DNA of 64,000 nucleotides from an uncultured Prevotella sp. (GTDB taxonomy: Bacteria > Bacteroidota > Bacteroidia > Bacteroidales > Bacteroidaceae), in assembly GCA_900315525.1 (NCBI GenBank), contig OMZO01000008.1, positions 1 to 64,000 of the forward strand. Reading direction: 5' to 3'. The notes under the pieces are model-generated. The model was not told the DNA's origin. It saw only the letters and a list, made by a program, of their open reading frames with translations, and ran no database searches. Shown here piece by piece: positions 5,884 through 14,350 of the stretch (within the stretch, counting starts at the first letter, position 1; every line of letters starts with the position of its first letter). Made by a program: the position numbers and the translations under genes.

Positions 5884-8568
5884 ATGCAGAACGTACAGAA
5901 CGCAGCAGAGATTCAGCAGAGAGTGATTAACCTCGTAGAGCTTTACAGAAGAAAGGTTGGTTATGAGAGTCAGATTGCAAAAGATGCAAAGGCTGATAAT
6001 GACTATTGGGAACAGGAATCTGTTGACTTGATGATAGAAGAGGGTCTTTCCTTCGGTGGTGGCATGTATGGCGAAGGACCTCATACTGAGGACTGGATTA
6101 AGCACTTGCAGGTGAACGAGCAACTTCTTGGTCACTTCTATTCAGAAGTTGCAGGAAAAGATGCTGAGAAGGATGTGCTTGCATGGCTCCTTCCTGATAT
6201 CTATGACAAGACCATTTTTACTGATGAAGAAGAGTCGTTCTTGAAAACTCACTTCAAGGAAATGGTGAATTACATCATCTTGACTCCCTGTAATGATAAT
6301 CTGGAATGGGTACATCGGCATGATGGAAAAGATGCATTTACCATACCGAGTGAAGTACTTGAACTCATTAAGTCTCGTGCAGATATTGCTGCCGGTTCAA
6401 AGGTGTTCTATCCGAATACGTGCTTTGCCCAATTGGCAAATCTCTTTGAAGGCTGCACATTTTATTGTGACACTTTGTCCTATGCGTGGACAAAAATTGC
6501 GGTCTATGCAAACGGCATTAAGGCTGTAGACGATGAAAAGCCATCATCATTTGACGCTATAATATCATATCTGCCTAAGGATAGTGATAACAGCAAAGAC
6601 GTTAATCGTATATGTGAGGCATATAAGAAACTGCCGGTGGGTGGAAAACTTGTTTTGTTATGCCCTCCAAGCGTACTCGTTGAGGAGAAGGACTCTTGTT
6701 ATAGAAAAAAACTTTCTGAGACTCTAGAGTATAGAGAGTTGGAGTCTGTAAGAAAGAAACTGGATGAAGAGAATGCATCTTTAGATGCTAACGCTCGATT
6801 CAGAAAGATGCTTGTTGAGGATAAGTCAATTCATGAGATTATCCAATTACCCCAGGTGATGAGCAACAATGCATCCTTTGAAACGTATTGCGTGCTGATT
6901 GCAGAGAAAGGACGTACTGAAAATGATGTTCTTCTTGTTGATGCAAGGACTGCAAGTAATGACTTTGATACAAAGCATTATATGCTGTCTTTTGACTATG
7001 CTAAGTTCAATGCTATCATGCATAATGGTGGCATAGATCCTAATACAGGATTAAGAAAAGCAGTAAAGATATCTGCAGACAATTTGTTTCAAGGTATTTT
7101 GATGCCGCAGGTATATACTATCGAGAGACCATTAGAAACTGAGTGCCCTATTCCCTTGTCAAACCTTTGCTTGCTCGAATCAACTCTGGTTCGCGATGTC
7201 CAATACGACTTGCCAGAAGATACTCCATGGATTAAAATGAGTGATCTTACTCCATTATATACAGGAGATATGAACATGTCGGGTATCAGGAAAGCAGATT
7301 GTCCTAACAATCCGTCATACGTTGAAGGTAGTAAAGACTATGGCTTTGACAAAGATGGTAGATTTGTAGACTCCATTTTTTTGCAAATGAATACCAAGAA
7401 AGGGCATCACGTCTTGGACTATAGGAAGTGTGCCTACCTTGATGGTAATAGCGATATAGTTCTCTATGAACGTTCTGTAGAGCATGGAGTACGTGTTGCT
7501 GTAGTTCGGGCAACAGGCAAACCTTATGTAGTTAGCTCGGGTATTTTTGTGTTTTGTCCGAAAGGTGTCTTTGGAGCAGAATCCTTGGCAGCTCTCTTAA
7601 GATTGCCTATTGTGTATAGACAATTAGTGGCATATCAAGAATATGGGCTTGGCCATCACCTGAATGATATACTTGTTCCTACGGACAAGCGTATCATAGG
7701 TGACGAACTATATCGGATGAAGAGAGAAGAGTCTATAGCTAATGAGTTGGGAGGTAAAGTTCTGGCAATGAAGGCTGATTATCTCAATGAAGTCAGAATG
7801 CGTAAGCACGATATGCGTCCTCATATGAAGCAATTAAATTCTGCGAAAAACTTGTTGCAGCACTATGTTGATAATATCGATACTACAGATGATGTAAAGC
7901 AGAATCTGAATCGCCAACTTATCCGCTTTCGTGATGCATTAAGTCATCTGTCAGACCTGGTAGACCACTTTAGTGATGAAAATAAGTATGGGAAACCAGA
8001 GCGATTCTCTATTACAGAATATTTCAACAAACTAATGACAGAATCTATAGATCTCAATTATAAGATTGAATATTACCAAGACTCTGGTGCAATTCAGAAT
8101 TATTTAAAGCCTAAAGTAATGGAATGGCTTGAACAGATAAAAGTATCAGCGGATAGACAAGATGAAGAATACATGAAAGGTGAATACACTATTCCAATGC
8201 ATTGGTCATATACAATGATTGCTCCATTGGATTTTGATAGGATGGTTCATAATATTTTGGAGAATGCCAAAAGACACGGCTTCACGGATTCTTCTCGCTC
8301 CGATTACAAAATATGGATTGTTTTCAGCGTAGATGAAAAACGTGACATGTACGTAATAGATTTCAAGAACAATGGAACACCTTTGCCTAATGGTATGAAC
8401 AAAGAGAGATATGGCTTAAAGGGTGAGAGAGCTGGAATTACTGGAGGTACAGGATCTGGCGGATATATAGTGAAGTCTATCGTGAACCATTATGGAGGGG
8501 ATTATGATGTGTTCTTCAATGATGACATGACAACAATTAGAATATGGTTACCAATAGCGTCAATATGA
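5884..8568 (+). CDS. Degenerate type I methylase / histidine kinase fusion 1
   Basis: The product is 894 aa. Residues ~1-390 resemble HsdM-type N6 adenine methylases: a helical N-terminal region, a degenerate SAM motif with the phrase that matches HsdM GQE-type helices (residues ~175-212), LPVGGKLVLLCPPSVL (~250), and IHEIIQLPQVM followed by a strand ending VLLVDA. The catalytic NPPY motif is replaced by ISYLP (~226), so methylation is unlikely. Residues ~430-620 resemble an HsdS target-recognition half. The C-terminus has RMRKHDMRPH with a candidate phosphoacceptor His642, an N box (HNILENAKRHGF), NNG at 829-831 and GGTGSGG (~857-863), typical of HATPase domains. The partner receiver gene overlaps by 4 bp. 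A DNA-sensing kinase is the inferred role. Confidence 0.75.
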   Translation: MQNVQNAAEIQQRVINLVELYRRKVGYESQIAKDAKADNDYWEQESVDLMIEEGLSFGGGMYGEGPHTEDWIKHLQVNEQLLGHFYSEVAGKDAEKDVLAWLLPDIYDKTIFTDEEESFLKTHFKEMVNYIILTPCNDNLEWVHRHDGKDAFTIPSEVLELIKSRADIAAGSKVFYPNTCFAQLANLFEGCTFYCDTLSYAWTKIAVYANGIKAVDDEKPSSFDAIISYLPKDSDNSKDVNRICEAYKKLPVGGKLVLLCPPSVLVEEKDSCYRKKLSETLEYRELESVRKKLDEENASLDANARFRKMLVEDKSIHEIIQLPQVMSNNASFETYCVLIAEKGRTENDVLLVDARTASNDFDTKHYMLSFDYAKFNAIMHNGGIDPNTGLRKAVKISADNLFQGILMPQVYTIERPLETECPIPLSNLCLLESTLVRDVQYDLPEDTPWIKMSDLTPLYTGDMNMSGIRKADCPNNPSYVEGSKDYGFDKDGRFVDSIFLQMNTKKGHHVLDYRKCAYLDGNSDIVLYERSVEHGVRVAVVRATGKPYVVSSGIFVFCPKGVFGAESLAALLRLPIVYRQLVAYQEYGLGHHLNDILVPTDKRIIGDELYRMKREESIANELGGKVLAMKADYLNEVRMRKHDMRPHMKQLNSAKNLLQHYVDNIDTTDDVKQNLNRQLIRFRDALSHLSDLVDHFSDENKYGKPERFSITEYFNKLMTESIDLNYKIEYYQDSGAIQNYLKPKVMEWLEQIKVSADRQDEEYMKGEYTIPMHWSYTMIAPLDFDRMVHNILENAKRHGFTDSSRSDYKIWIVFSVDEKRDMYVIDFKNNGTPLPNGMNKERYGLKGERAGITGGTGSGGYIVKSIVNHYGGDYDVFFNDDMTTIRIWLPIASI

Positions 8569-9800
8569 AGACAAGGTATGATGTCATCTGGATAGATGAC
8601 GAGTGGGAGAAAATGGATGCATTCAAAGAAGAATGTGAGGTGATTCATCAGATATATCTTCATCCATTCCGGACTCAAAAGGCCGGAATGGATGAGTTTG
8701 ACAAAAATCCTAAAAAATGGGATGCCATAATTCTTGATGCCAAAATGTTTGATGAGTCAGAAAATGAAGTGCCAAAGTTGGATGGATTAAGAAAGGCTGT
8801 ACAGCATATCAATGAGAAAGCTCTGTTACGAAAAGTACCTTTCTTTATTTCAACAGGACAACCTGATTTAATGGATAACGAAACCTTCGAACAGGCGTTT
8901 GGCAAATATTACATAAAAGAGCGTGATGATAAAAAGCTCATAGAAGATATAAAAACAATAGCAAGCAAATCCACAAGATTTCAAGTAAAGTCTTATTATT
9001 TCGATGCTTTAGATCAACTTGATACTTTAGATGCATGGTGCTGCGAAAAGATTCTTGATATATTGGAAGCGATGCATTTCCCAGAAAAGGATATTGATCC
9101 ATTGCTTTATTACAATCCGTTAAGGAAAGCATTGGAGTATGTTTTTAGAGCTACAAATAAAGTTGGTATTATACCCGATGTTTTTTTTTCTGGGGGCATG
9201 GTCAATTTAAATCAATGCTTTATGTTCTTGATAGGACGTGAAGCAAGGGTGTTAGGTTATAGATATGGTGACTCTGGAGAAGGAATTGTTCCACGACATA
9301 TACATGATATGATGTCACTTATTATTAATTTGGGTAATTACGGTTCTCATTCGATAGAACTATCTCACCCAACAGAATTAAGTGAATACGAAGTTCAGAA
9401 ATATGACAAACAGATAAATGCTCAAGGAGTTAATTCCAAATTGCTTATTTTTAGTATTGCACTACAATTCTGTGAAATTGTAAAATGGATGAACCACTAT
9501 ATTACTGAACATCCCAATAAAGAAGAGAATTTGAGAAAATGTGTAAAATTGGATATGCAATCTGCAGAAAAGCAAGAAGGGACGCTAGAACTTGTTGGAG
9601 TTATTGAACTGCATGATGGTCTTTACCATATTGGAAAAGATTTCTCTGTATATCTCCGTCGCAAAGAGCTAGTTGGAAAGAGAGTAAGAATTGCTAAATA
9701 CACTCCCAATACAAGTACTAAGTCTAAAGAAATGTATCCGCTTTTTGTTCACGATAACGATATTCAAGTCTTGGAAGATACAGAAAACGGTTCCAAGTAA
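8565..9800 (+). CDS. Receiver-domain protein with helical output, partner of kinase 1
   Basis: The product is 411 aa. Residues 1-120 are a receiver domain: VIWIDDEW supplies the acidic pair D11/D12, AIILDAK gives the phosphoacceptor D58, FFISTG is the switch Thr/Ser region, and YYIKE gives the lysine. The remaining ~290 residues have no helix-turn-helix signature. The segment LRKALEYVFRATNKVGIIPD and, further on, INLGNYGSHS faintly resembles DUF4145/HEPN-type helical domains, though no catalytic R-x4-6-H is obvious. The last ~75 residues look like a small beta barrel. ATG 8565 overlaps the kinase stop (ATGA), so the pair is translationally coupled. The output mechanism is unknown. Confidence 0.75.
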   Translation: MKTRYDVIWIDDEWEKMDAFKEECEVIHQIYLHPFRTQKAGMDEFDKNPKKWDAIILDAKMFDESENEVPKLDGLRKAVQHINEKALLRKVPFFISTGQPDLMDNETFEQAFGKYYIKERDDKKLIEDIKTIASKSTRFQVKSYYFDALDQLDTLDAWCCEKILDILEAMHFPEKDIDPLLYYNPLRKALEYVFRATNKVGIIPDVFFSGGMVNLNQCFMFLIGREARVLGYRYGDSGEGIVPRHIHDMMSLIINLGNYGSHSIELSHPTELSEYEVQKYDKQINAQGVNSKLLIFSIALQFCEIVKWMNHYITEHPNKEENLRKCVKLDMQSAEKQEGTLELVGVIELHDGLYHIGKDFSVYLRRKELVGKRVRIAKYTPNTSTKSKEMYPLFVHDNDIQVLEDTENGSK

Positions 9801-9859
9801 AACGGAACTATTCACAAGGGACTTTTTCTTGCTAATATGAAATAGTAGTTTTAACTTTG
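9788..9859 (+). promoter_or_regulatory. Operator-promoter unit 2
   Basis: GGTTCC (9789-9794) and GGAACT (9804-9809) are 9 nt apart. CTTGC at 9828-9832 and TAACTTTG at 9852-9859 follow with the same spacing as in units 1 and 3. The left arm overlaps the last codons of the preceding receiver gene. Confidence 0.85.
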
Positions 9860-9887
9860 CAGCGTGAAAACCAAAAACAAAAATACT

Positions 9888-12299
9888 ATGCGTACAGCAA
9901 ACAACAACAGCAACTTCACAGTAGAGGCACTCGTTGCCAAGTATCGTAACTATGTAAATGAACATTGCCCTAAGACCATAGCGTGCGCTCCGACTGGAGA
10001 AACCGTGGAGATTCCTAACACATATGGTTATATGGAATCGTTTCTTTTGGCACTTTATATTTCAGCAGCAGGAGACAAAGCAAACAAGAATGTTGTGAAC
10101 GCTTTGGTAGGATATTCTCATTTATATCAAGACTATTATAAGGATGCTTTGACAAATGAGGAATATGAGTTTCTTTTGAACAACTTCGCCTTATTCTTGG
10201 ATAATCTGATATCGGTTTATCCTTTCTCTGAAGTACTTTCACAGCCTTCAAGAATATCTCTAATAAAAAAGTATTTGTTACCTCAAAAAGGGGGAAAGCT
10301 TCTTATTGCAAATACTGGATTTGATGTGCCCTGCCTCTTTCCTGATTGCACCTGTGAGGGCTATTTTGGTACTGAAGACAATACTGAGAGTTGGGCTTTT
10401 GGCCAAATCCTCTTATACGCAAAAGGTGTTCAATCAAAGATGGACACTTGTATGTTCTATGAGGGGATTGGTTATAGAACGCTATTACCTGAGAAAAACA
10501 GTGTGGATTATATCGTCTATGGTGCTCATGAAGATATCACATATTATGATATATTATCTTTGTATGAGACTTTGGCACCCAACGGCAGAATGCTTATTTT
10601 TGTTGACAAAACCGACATGCAAAGCAAGAATGATTATTATAGGGAACTACGAAATAGATTAGTGGAAGACAAAGCGGTTTCCACTATCGTATCTTATAGT
10701 GATAGTGAACCTTTAACAAGGGCTGATACTATTCGTTTACTTCTTGTTATTGACAAGAAAGAGAATAATACAACAAAAATTTGTTCTTTGCCATTAAAGA
10801 AGGAAATAGAGATAGAATCCTCTAAACTCAATCCGGATTGTTTGTGGCCAGGATACTATTTGGCTGTTAGGCCTGAAAAAGGTATTATGCTCTCTTGCTT
10901 GGCTTCATGCCCATTAAGGAAAGAAGATCTGAAGCATTTTAAGGAGCTTCTTGGTGGAAAGTTCCAATGGGAAGAGAGTGGTGATGACTTGAGACTAGTA
11001 TTGCCAGAATGGATGTTGAATCTTTCTATAGCTATAGCATCTGACCTATCTCCAGAATATAAGGACGCAAATCTATGCAACAAGAATTTACTTCTTGTTT
11101 CTGATTCTTCAATGGATCATTGGAGAAACACAATGAGAGTCGTGGAACACCCATGTGTATTACTTGCTGCAACAGGTGATACAACGAGAGAATTGTCCTT
11201 AGGCTTTTTCGACAAAGTAAATGGACATAAATATGCAAGGGCAAAGGGAATGCCATGCTTGTTTCCCAAAGAGAGTGTGGATGTAAAATATCTAGCTGCT
11301 GTTCTACTCTTGCCTGTTGTCAAAGAGCAAATTCTCGCTATTTGTGACGGTTCCTTATACGGGACTAATTTTGACCAGATGCTAGATTTGGTTATCGTAC
11401 CTGAGCATGACGAAAAAGAACGATTGAGTTTTTTGGCTGAAACCAATTATGAGGCACTGAGTTCTTCACAGGAGGAACTTAAACAAGAATCAGAACAGTA
11501 TAAAAAATCCATCCGTATGCGTAAACATGCACTTACTCAGTCTCTCTCGTCTGTTGAAGCCATGTTTTATGCACTAAATTCCTATCGTAAAAAACATGGT
11601 GTACTTAATAACGAAGATGTCATATCACGTATAAAAAAAACGACTGTCAGCGAAGCTTTTGAATACATCGATCGAAGCTTTAAAGACTTGATGCCAGCTT
11701 TAGAACATATTGCAGAAGTAGAGCATACTTTTGAAAAACCAGAATGGATTGACCCCGAGAAATTTATTGAGGATTATATACAGAAAAGCGAAAAAGGCTG
11801 GTTAAACTTCAAGCCTGTTGTAATGTGGAAATATGGACATAATCAGGCAGTTGAAGATTTAAAGGATCCAGAATCTGGAGATATTGTCATAAGAAAAGGG
11901 GACTCTCTTAACCTTTTCTTATTCCCCAAAGACGCTTTGGTACGCGTATTCGATAACATCATCCTTAACGCTAAAGCACATGGCTTTGGTGATAAGTCCC
12001 GTAATGAGTATCAAGTCAGATTCTCTTGGTATGCGGATGATATGTCGTTGACGATAGAGGTAGATAATAACGGTTCCCCAATTCCGAAAGATAGGGACAC
12101 TGCTACTTTATTAGAATATGGTGTCTCTACCGATCTACACCACGATGGCCACAATGGCATTGGCTGTAATGAGATCGATGATATCATGAAAAGATATGAT
12201 GGGAAGGTGGAAATTGTTTCATTGCCAAATGAAGAGTTCCCTGTAAAATATAAACTTACGTTCAATCGTTCTAATAGTGTTGGAGTATTAAAACCGTAA
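9888..12299 (+). CDS. Degenerate type I methylase / histidine kinase fusion 2
   Basis: The product is 803 aa and is a diverged paralogue of the 5884 gene. A helical N-terminal region is followed by a degenerate Rossmann methylase core: GGKLLIANTGFDVPCLFPD, then YFGTEDNTESWAFGQILLYA, which matches the HsdM motif around the second strand. VDYIVYGAHED stands where NPPY should be, and LAPNGRMLIF follows. After an S-subunit-like linker, RMRKHALTQSL holds the candidate His547. The HATPase domain has N box VFDNIILNAKAHGFGD (~687-702), DNNGSPIPKD (~725-734) and HNGIGCNEIDD. ATG 9888 was chosen over GTG 9864, which lies right beside the -7 box. The receiver partner follows after 5 bp. Confidence 0.75.
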   Translation: MRTANNNSNFTVEALVAKYRNYVNEHCPKTIACAPTGETVEIPNTYGYMESFLLALYISAAGDKANKNVVNALVGYSHLYQDYYKDALTNEEYEFLLNNFALFLDNLISVYPFSEVLSQPSRISLIKKYLLPQKGGKLLIANTGFDVPCLFPDCTCEGYFGTEDNTESWAFGQILLYAKGVQSKMDTCMFYEGIGYRTLLPEKNSVDYIVYGAHEDITYYDILSLYETLAPNGRMLIFVDKTDMQSKNDYYRELRNRLVEDKAVSTIVSYSDSEPLTRADTIRLLLVIDKKENNTTKICSLPLKKEIEIESSKLNPDCLWPGYYLAVRPEKGIMLSCLASCPLRKEDLKHFKELLGGKFQWEESGDDLRLVLPEWMLNLSIAIASDLSPEYKDANLCNKNLLLVSDSSMDHWRNTMRVVEHPCVLLAATGDTTRELSLGFFDKVNGHKYARAKGMPCLFPKESVDVKYLAAVLLLPVVKEQILAICDGSLYGTNFDQMLDLVIVPEHDEKERLSFLAETNYEALSSSQEELKQESEQYKKSIRMRKHALTQSLSSVEAMFYALNSYRKKHGVLNNEDVISRIKKTTVSEAFEYIDRSFKDLMPALEHIAEVEHTFEKPEWIDPEKFIEDYIQKSEKGWLNFKPVVMWKYGHNQAVEDLKDPESGDIVIRKGDSLNLFLFPKDALVRVFDNIILNAKAHGFGDKSRNEYQVRFSWYADDMSLTIEVDNNGSPIPKDRDTATLLEYGVSTDLHHDGHNGIGCNEIDDIMKRYDGKVEIVSLPNEEFPVKYKLTFNRSNSVGVLKP

Positions 12300-12304
12300 A
12301 GAAT

Positions 12305-13363
12305 ATGAAAGCATATGATTTGATACAGATCCTATGGGTCGAAGACGACCATAAAGTGACAGAAACTTATCCGCTGAAAGCAGAAAGTTTTGATCTGGAA
12401 TTAGTTCCATATCCATGTTGGGATGATGCAAAAGCTGCATTAGAGAGTGACTATGACCGCTGGTCTGCTATCATCCTTGATGCAAAATGTAAACATCATC
12501 GTGAGAGCAAAGATAGTGCTGTCGTTTTTCTCCGAGAAGCTCTTAAGGACATTTCCGTGTTGAGCGAGAAAAACGGCCACATAATTCCCTGGTACGTCCT
12601 GACTGGCGGTGATGAGTCTGAGGTGTCAGATTCTATTAATGATGAACGTATGCAATGGGATAAAGATTGGACTGACAGCGAAAACAAAAAATATTATTCC
12701 AAGAATGTAGATAACGAGAAACTGTTTAGAAGGATTCGATATCACGCATACAAATCTCCACGCATACAGATTCAGGAGATGTATCGTCATGTCTTCGAGG
12801 CTGTAGCAGAATGTGGTATCGATGACAATGGTTATAATGCCTTGGAAGATTTGCTTGTACCCATACACTTCCCCAAAGATATTAAGGACAGGGATTACAA
12901 TGACAAGTTTGAGAAAGCTCGGACAGTTTTGGAGTACATCTTCCGCTCTATGTCATTGCATGGAATCCTTCCTGATTGGGGCAAGCAAGTTAACCTTCAA
13001 TGGTCAAGTTGTTTGTTGTCAGGATTATCGGCAACGAGAAGAGATGAAAAAGGGAATGAACAGGTTATTATAGAATGTAAGAAACAAATTGTTCCACCAG
13101 TTTTCAGGTTATTGCTAAAGGAGATAACAAAAATAATCCCAGCATTCTGTCATTCGGATAATAAGGAAGAGAAGGAAATTAAAAAGGAAGAATACCTAAG
13201 AGATGTGGATGGTTCAACATTCCTTCTCAAAAGTTTCGCTTTTCAGATTTGTGACTTTATCCTATGGTATAGAAACTATCTGAAAGAGAATAGCGACACT
13301 AAGCTAAATGCCGGCAATTGGGATGTAAAAGACTTTAAAGCCGCAAAAATAAGATCCCTATAA
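12305..13363 (+). CDS. Receiver-domain protein with helical output, partner of kinase 2
   Basis: The product is 352 aa. ILWVEDDHK supplies acidic residues 13-15 and AIILDAK gives the phosphoacceptor D59. WYVLTGGDESE contains the switch Thr. After the receiver domain, HFPKDIKDRDYNDKFEKAR and LEYIFRSMSLHGILPDW align with the matching region of the 8565 protein (HFPEKD, LEYVFRATNKVGIIPD). The output domain is therefore shared, but the beta-barrel tail is missing. There is no helix-turn-helix signature. It starts 5 bp after the kinase stop, so it belongs to the same transcript. The conserved acidic triad and the kinase His suggest a working phosphorelay. Confidence 0.75.
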   Translation: MKAYDLIQILWVEDDHKVTETYPLKAESFDLELVPYPCWDDAKAALESDYDRWSAIILDAKCKHHRESKDSAVVFLREALKDISVLSEKNGHIIPWYVLTGGDESEVSDSINDERMQWDKDWTDSENKKYYSKNVDNEKLFRRIRYHAYKSPRIQIQEMYRHVFEAVAECGIDDNGYNALEDLLVPIHFPKDIKDRDYNDKFEKARTVLEYIFRSMSLHGILPDWGKQVNLQWSSCLLSGLSATRRDEKGNEQVIIECKKQIVPPVFRLLLKEITKIIPAFCHSDNKEEKEIKKEEYLRDVDGSTFLLKSFAFQICDFILWYRNYLKENSDTKLNAGNWDVKDFKAAKIRSL

Positions 13364-13364
13364 T

Positions 13365-13436
13365 CGGTTCCTAGTAGAACGGAACCGTTCACAAGGTCGT
13401 TTTTCTTGCAAGATTGTGAAAATCGCCTTAACTTTG
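13365..13436 (+). promoter_or_regulatory. Operator-promoter unit 3
   Basis: GGTTCC (13366-13371) and GGAACC (13381-13386) are 9 nt apart. CTTGC at 13405-13409 and TAACTTTG at 13429-13436 follow, then CAGCG, as in units 1 and 2. It drives the operon beginning with the acidic repeat protein. Confidence 0.85.
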
Positions 13437-13450
13437 CAGCGTCAATCATC

Positions 13451-13492
13451 GAAACCACCTCGAGATTGATGCTGCAAATGCTTTGTGGTGGT
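13451..13492 (+). promoter_or_regulatory. 5' leader hairpin A (ACCACC/GGTGGT)
   Basis: GAAACCACC at 13451-13459 can pair with GGTGGT at 13487-13492. The loop contains GAGATTGATGC. A closely related leader (GAAACCACC, then GAGTTGATGC) occurs at 13787-13826 before the next gene, so this looks like a duplicated mRNA leader or protein-binding RNA structure. Confidence 0.5.
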
Positions 13493-13511
13493 AACGAAAA
13501 CTGATAATATT

Positions 13512-13754
13512 ATGAAGAATCAGAATTCACAGAAAAACGGAACAAGATTCCCAGTTGCTAACCTTGATGATGAGATGTTCTTGGAGTCTCTACAGCTTCA
13601 GGCTGATATGGAAGACATTGAAACTGTAGTATTCATGGAATCTTTGAAACATGAGGCAGAAATGGAAGAACTTGAAAACGAGGCATTCTTGGAGTCTCTA
13701 CGACTTCAGGCAGAGTTGGAGGATATTGCAGCTGATGCAATGATGTACCTCTGA
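13512..13754 (+). CDS. Small acidic protein of three 18-residue repeats
   Basis: The product is 80 aa. After an N-terminal ~25 residues it is built from three tandem repeats of the type FLESLQLQADMEDIET, FMESLKHEAEMEELEN and FLESLRLQAELEDIAA. They are strongly acidic and helical. Small acidic repeat proteins can be DNA mimics, adaptors or antitoxins, but nothing here decides which. ATG 13512 was chosen rather than the GTG at 13485, which lies inside the leader hairpin. It is the first gene of the third operator-controlled operon, which continues to the Pif1-like helicase. Confidence 0.7.
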   Translation: MKNQNSQKNGTRFPVANLDDEMFLESLQLQADMEDIETVVFMESLKHEAEMEELENEAFLESLRLQAELEDIAADAMMYL

Positions 13755-13786
13755 TTTGTCTTACATTTAGGAGAGGAGCAATTTCT

Positions 13787-13826
13787 GAAACCACCCCAGA
13801 GTTGATGCCTTAAATAATAGTGGTGG
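13787..13826 (+). promoter_or_regulatory. 5' leader hairpin B, related to leader A
   Basis: GAAACCACCCC at 13787-13797 is followed by GAGTTGATGCC, and CCACC can pair with GGTGG at 13822-13826. The sequence and position match leader A. It lies 22 nt before ATG 13848. Confidence 0.45.
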
Positions 13827-13847
13827 GAATTTTAAATCTTGAGTAGT

Positions 13848-14294
13848 ATGAATAACACAGCACTCCAAACCATCGCAACAAAAGCTCTTCCTGCTCTTTC
13901 TGGTGAGCAAGTGACATACAATGCAGCTAAGAACGTGTTCCTTTCGCAGGGATACACCAGCGCAGCAGGAAATATGTATTACAAGGCTATCCGTCTGTCA
14001 AACAGACTGGTGGTTTACTACGATCTTGGGCAGGGGTATGCTTATACCTTCCTGAATGGTATCAAACTATACTGCTTTGATGGGCAGAAAGCGAACCTCA
14101 TCGCTCAGAAGTACTGGGGTGGCTATGACTATCGCATCTTCAGCGAGCAGTTTGCCAAAGAACAGAGCATTCTGATGCTGAAGAGCTTCTTGGAGGGACA
14201 ACTGAAGATTCAGGGAGCTCGCGTGAGTGATCAGGAACTTATCTGTTTCGCAAGAGGCATGATCGAGGAGACTCAACGCAAGCAGTTAGCCTAA
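13848..14294 (+). CDS. Hypothetical protein, paralogue of the next gene
   Basis: The product is 148 aa with no signal peptide. The central segment MYYKAIRLSNRLVVYYDLG and LNGIKLYCFDGQKANLIAQK is clearly related to the 14351 product (YYRGIRFCDRIVILEKVG, then IELYAFNGQKMELIQKR). This is a beta-rich core of about 45 residues followed by a helical C-terminus. ATG 13848 was chosen over TTG 13839. It lies between the acidic repeat protein and its paralogue on one strand and probably in one transcript. No family is recognised. The duplicated core could be a binding or heterodimer domain. Confidence 0.7.
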   Translation: MNNTALQTIATKALPALSGEQVTYNAAKNVFLSQGYTSAAGNMYYKAIRLSNRLVVYYDLGQGYAYTFLNGIKLYCFDGQKANLIAQKYWGGYDYRIFSEQFAKEQSILMLKSFLEGQLKIQGARVSDQELICFARGMIEETQRKQLA

Positions 14295-14350
14295 GGGCTA
14301 CTTCTGGCGACATAGATAACAAGTAGTTTAACCATAAAATCGACAAGACT

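Noticed and set aside
5884-8568. Active HsdM-type DNA methyltransferase
   Set aside because: The NPPY motif position carries ISYLP in one copy and YGAHED in the other, so catalysis is unlikely.
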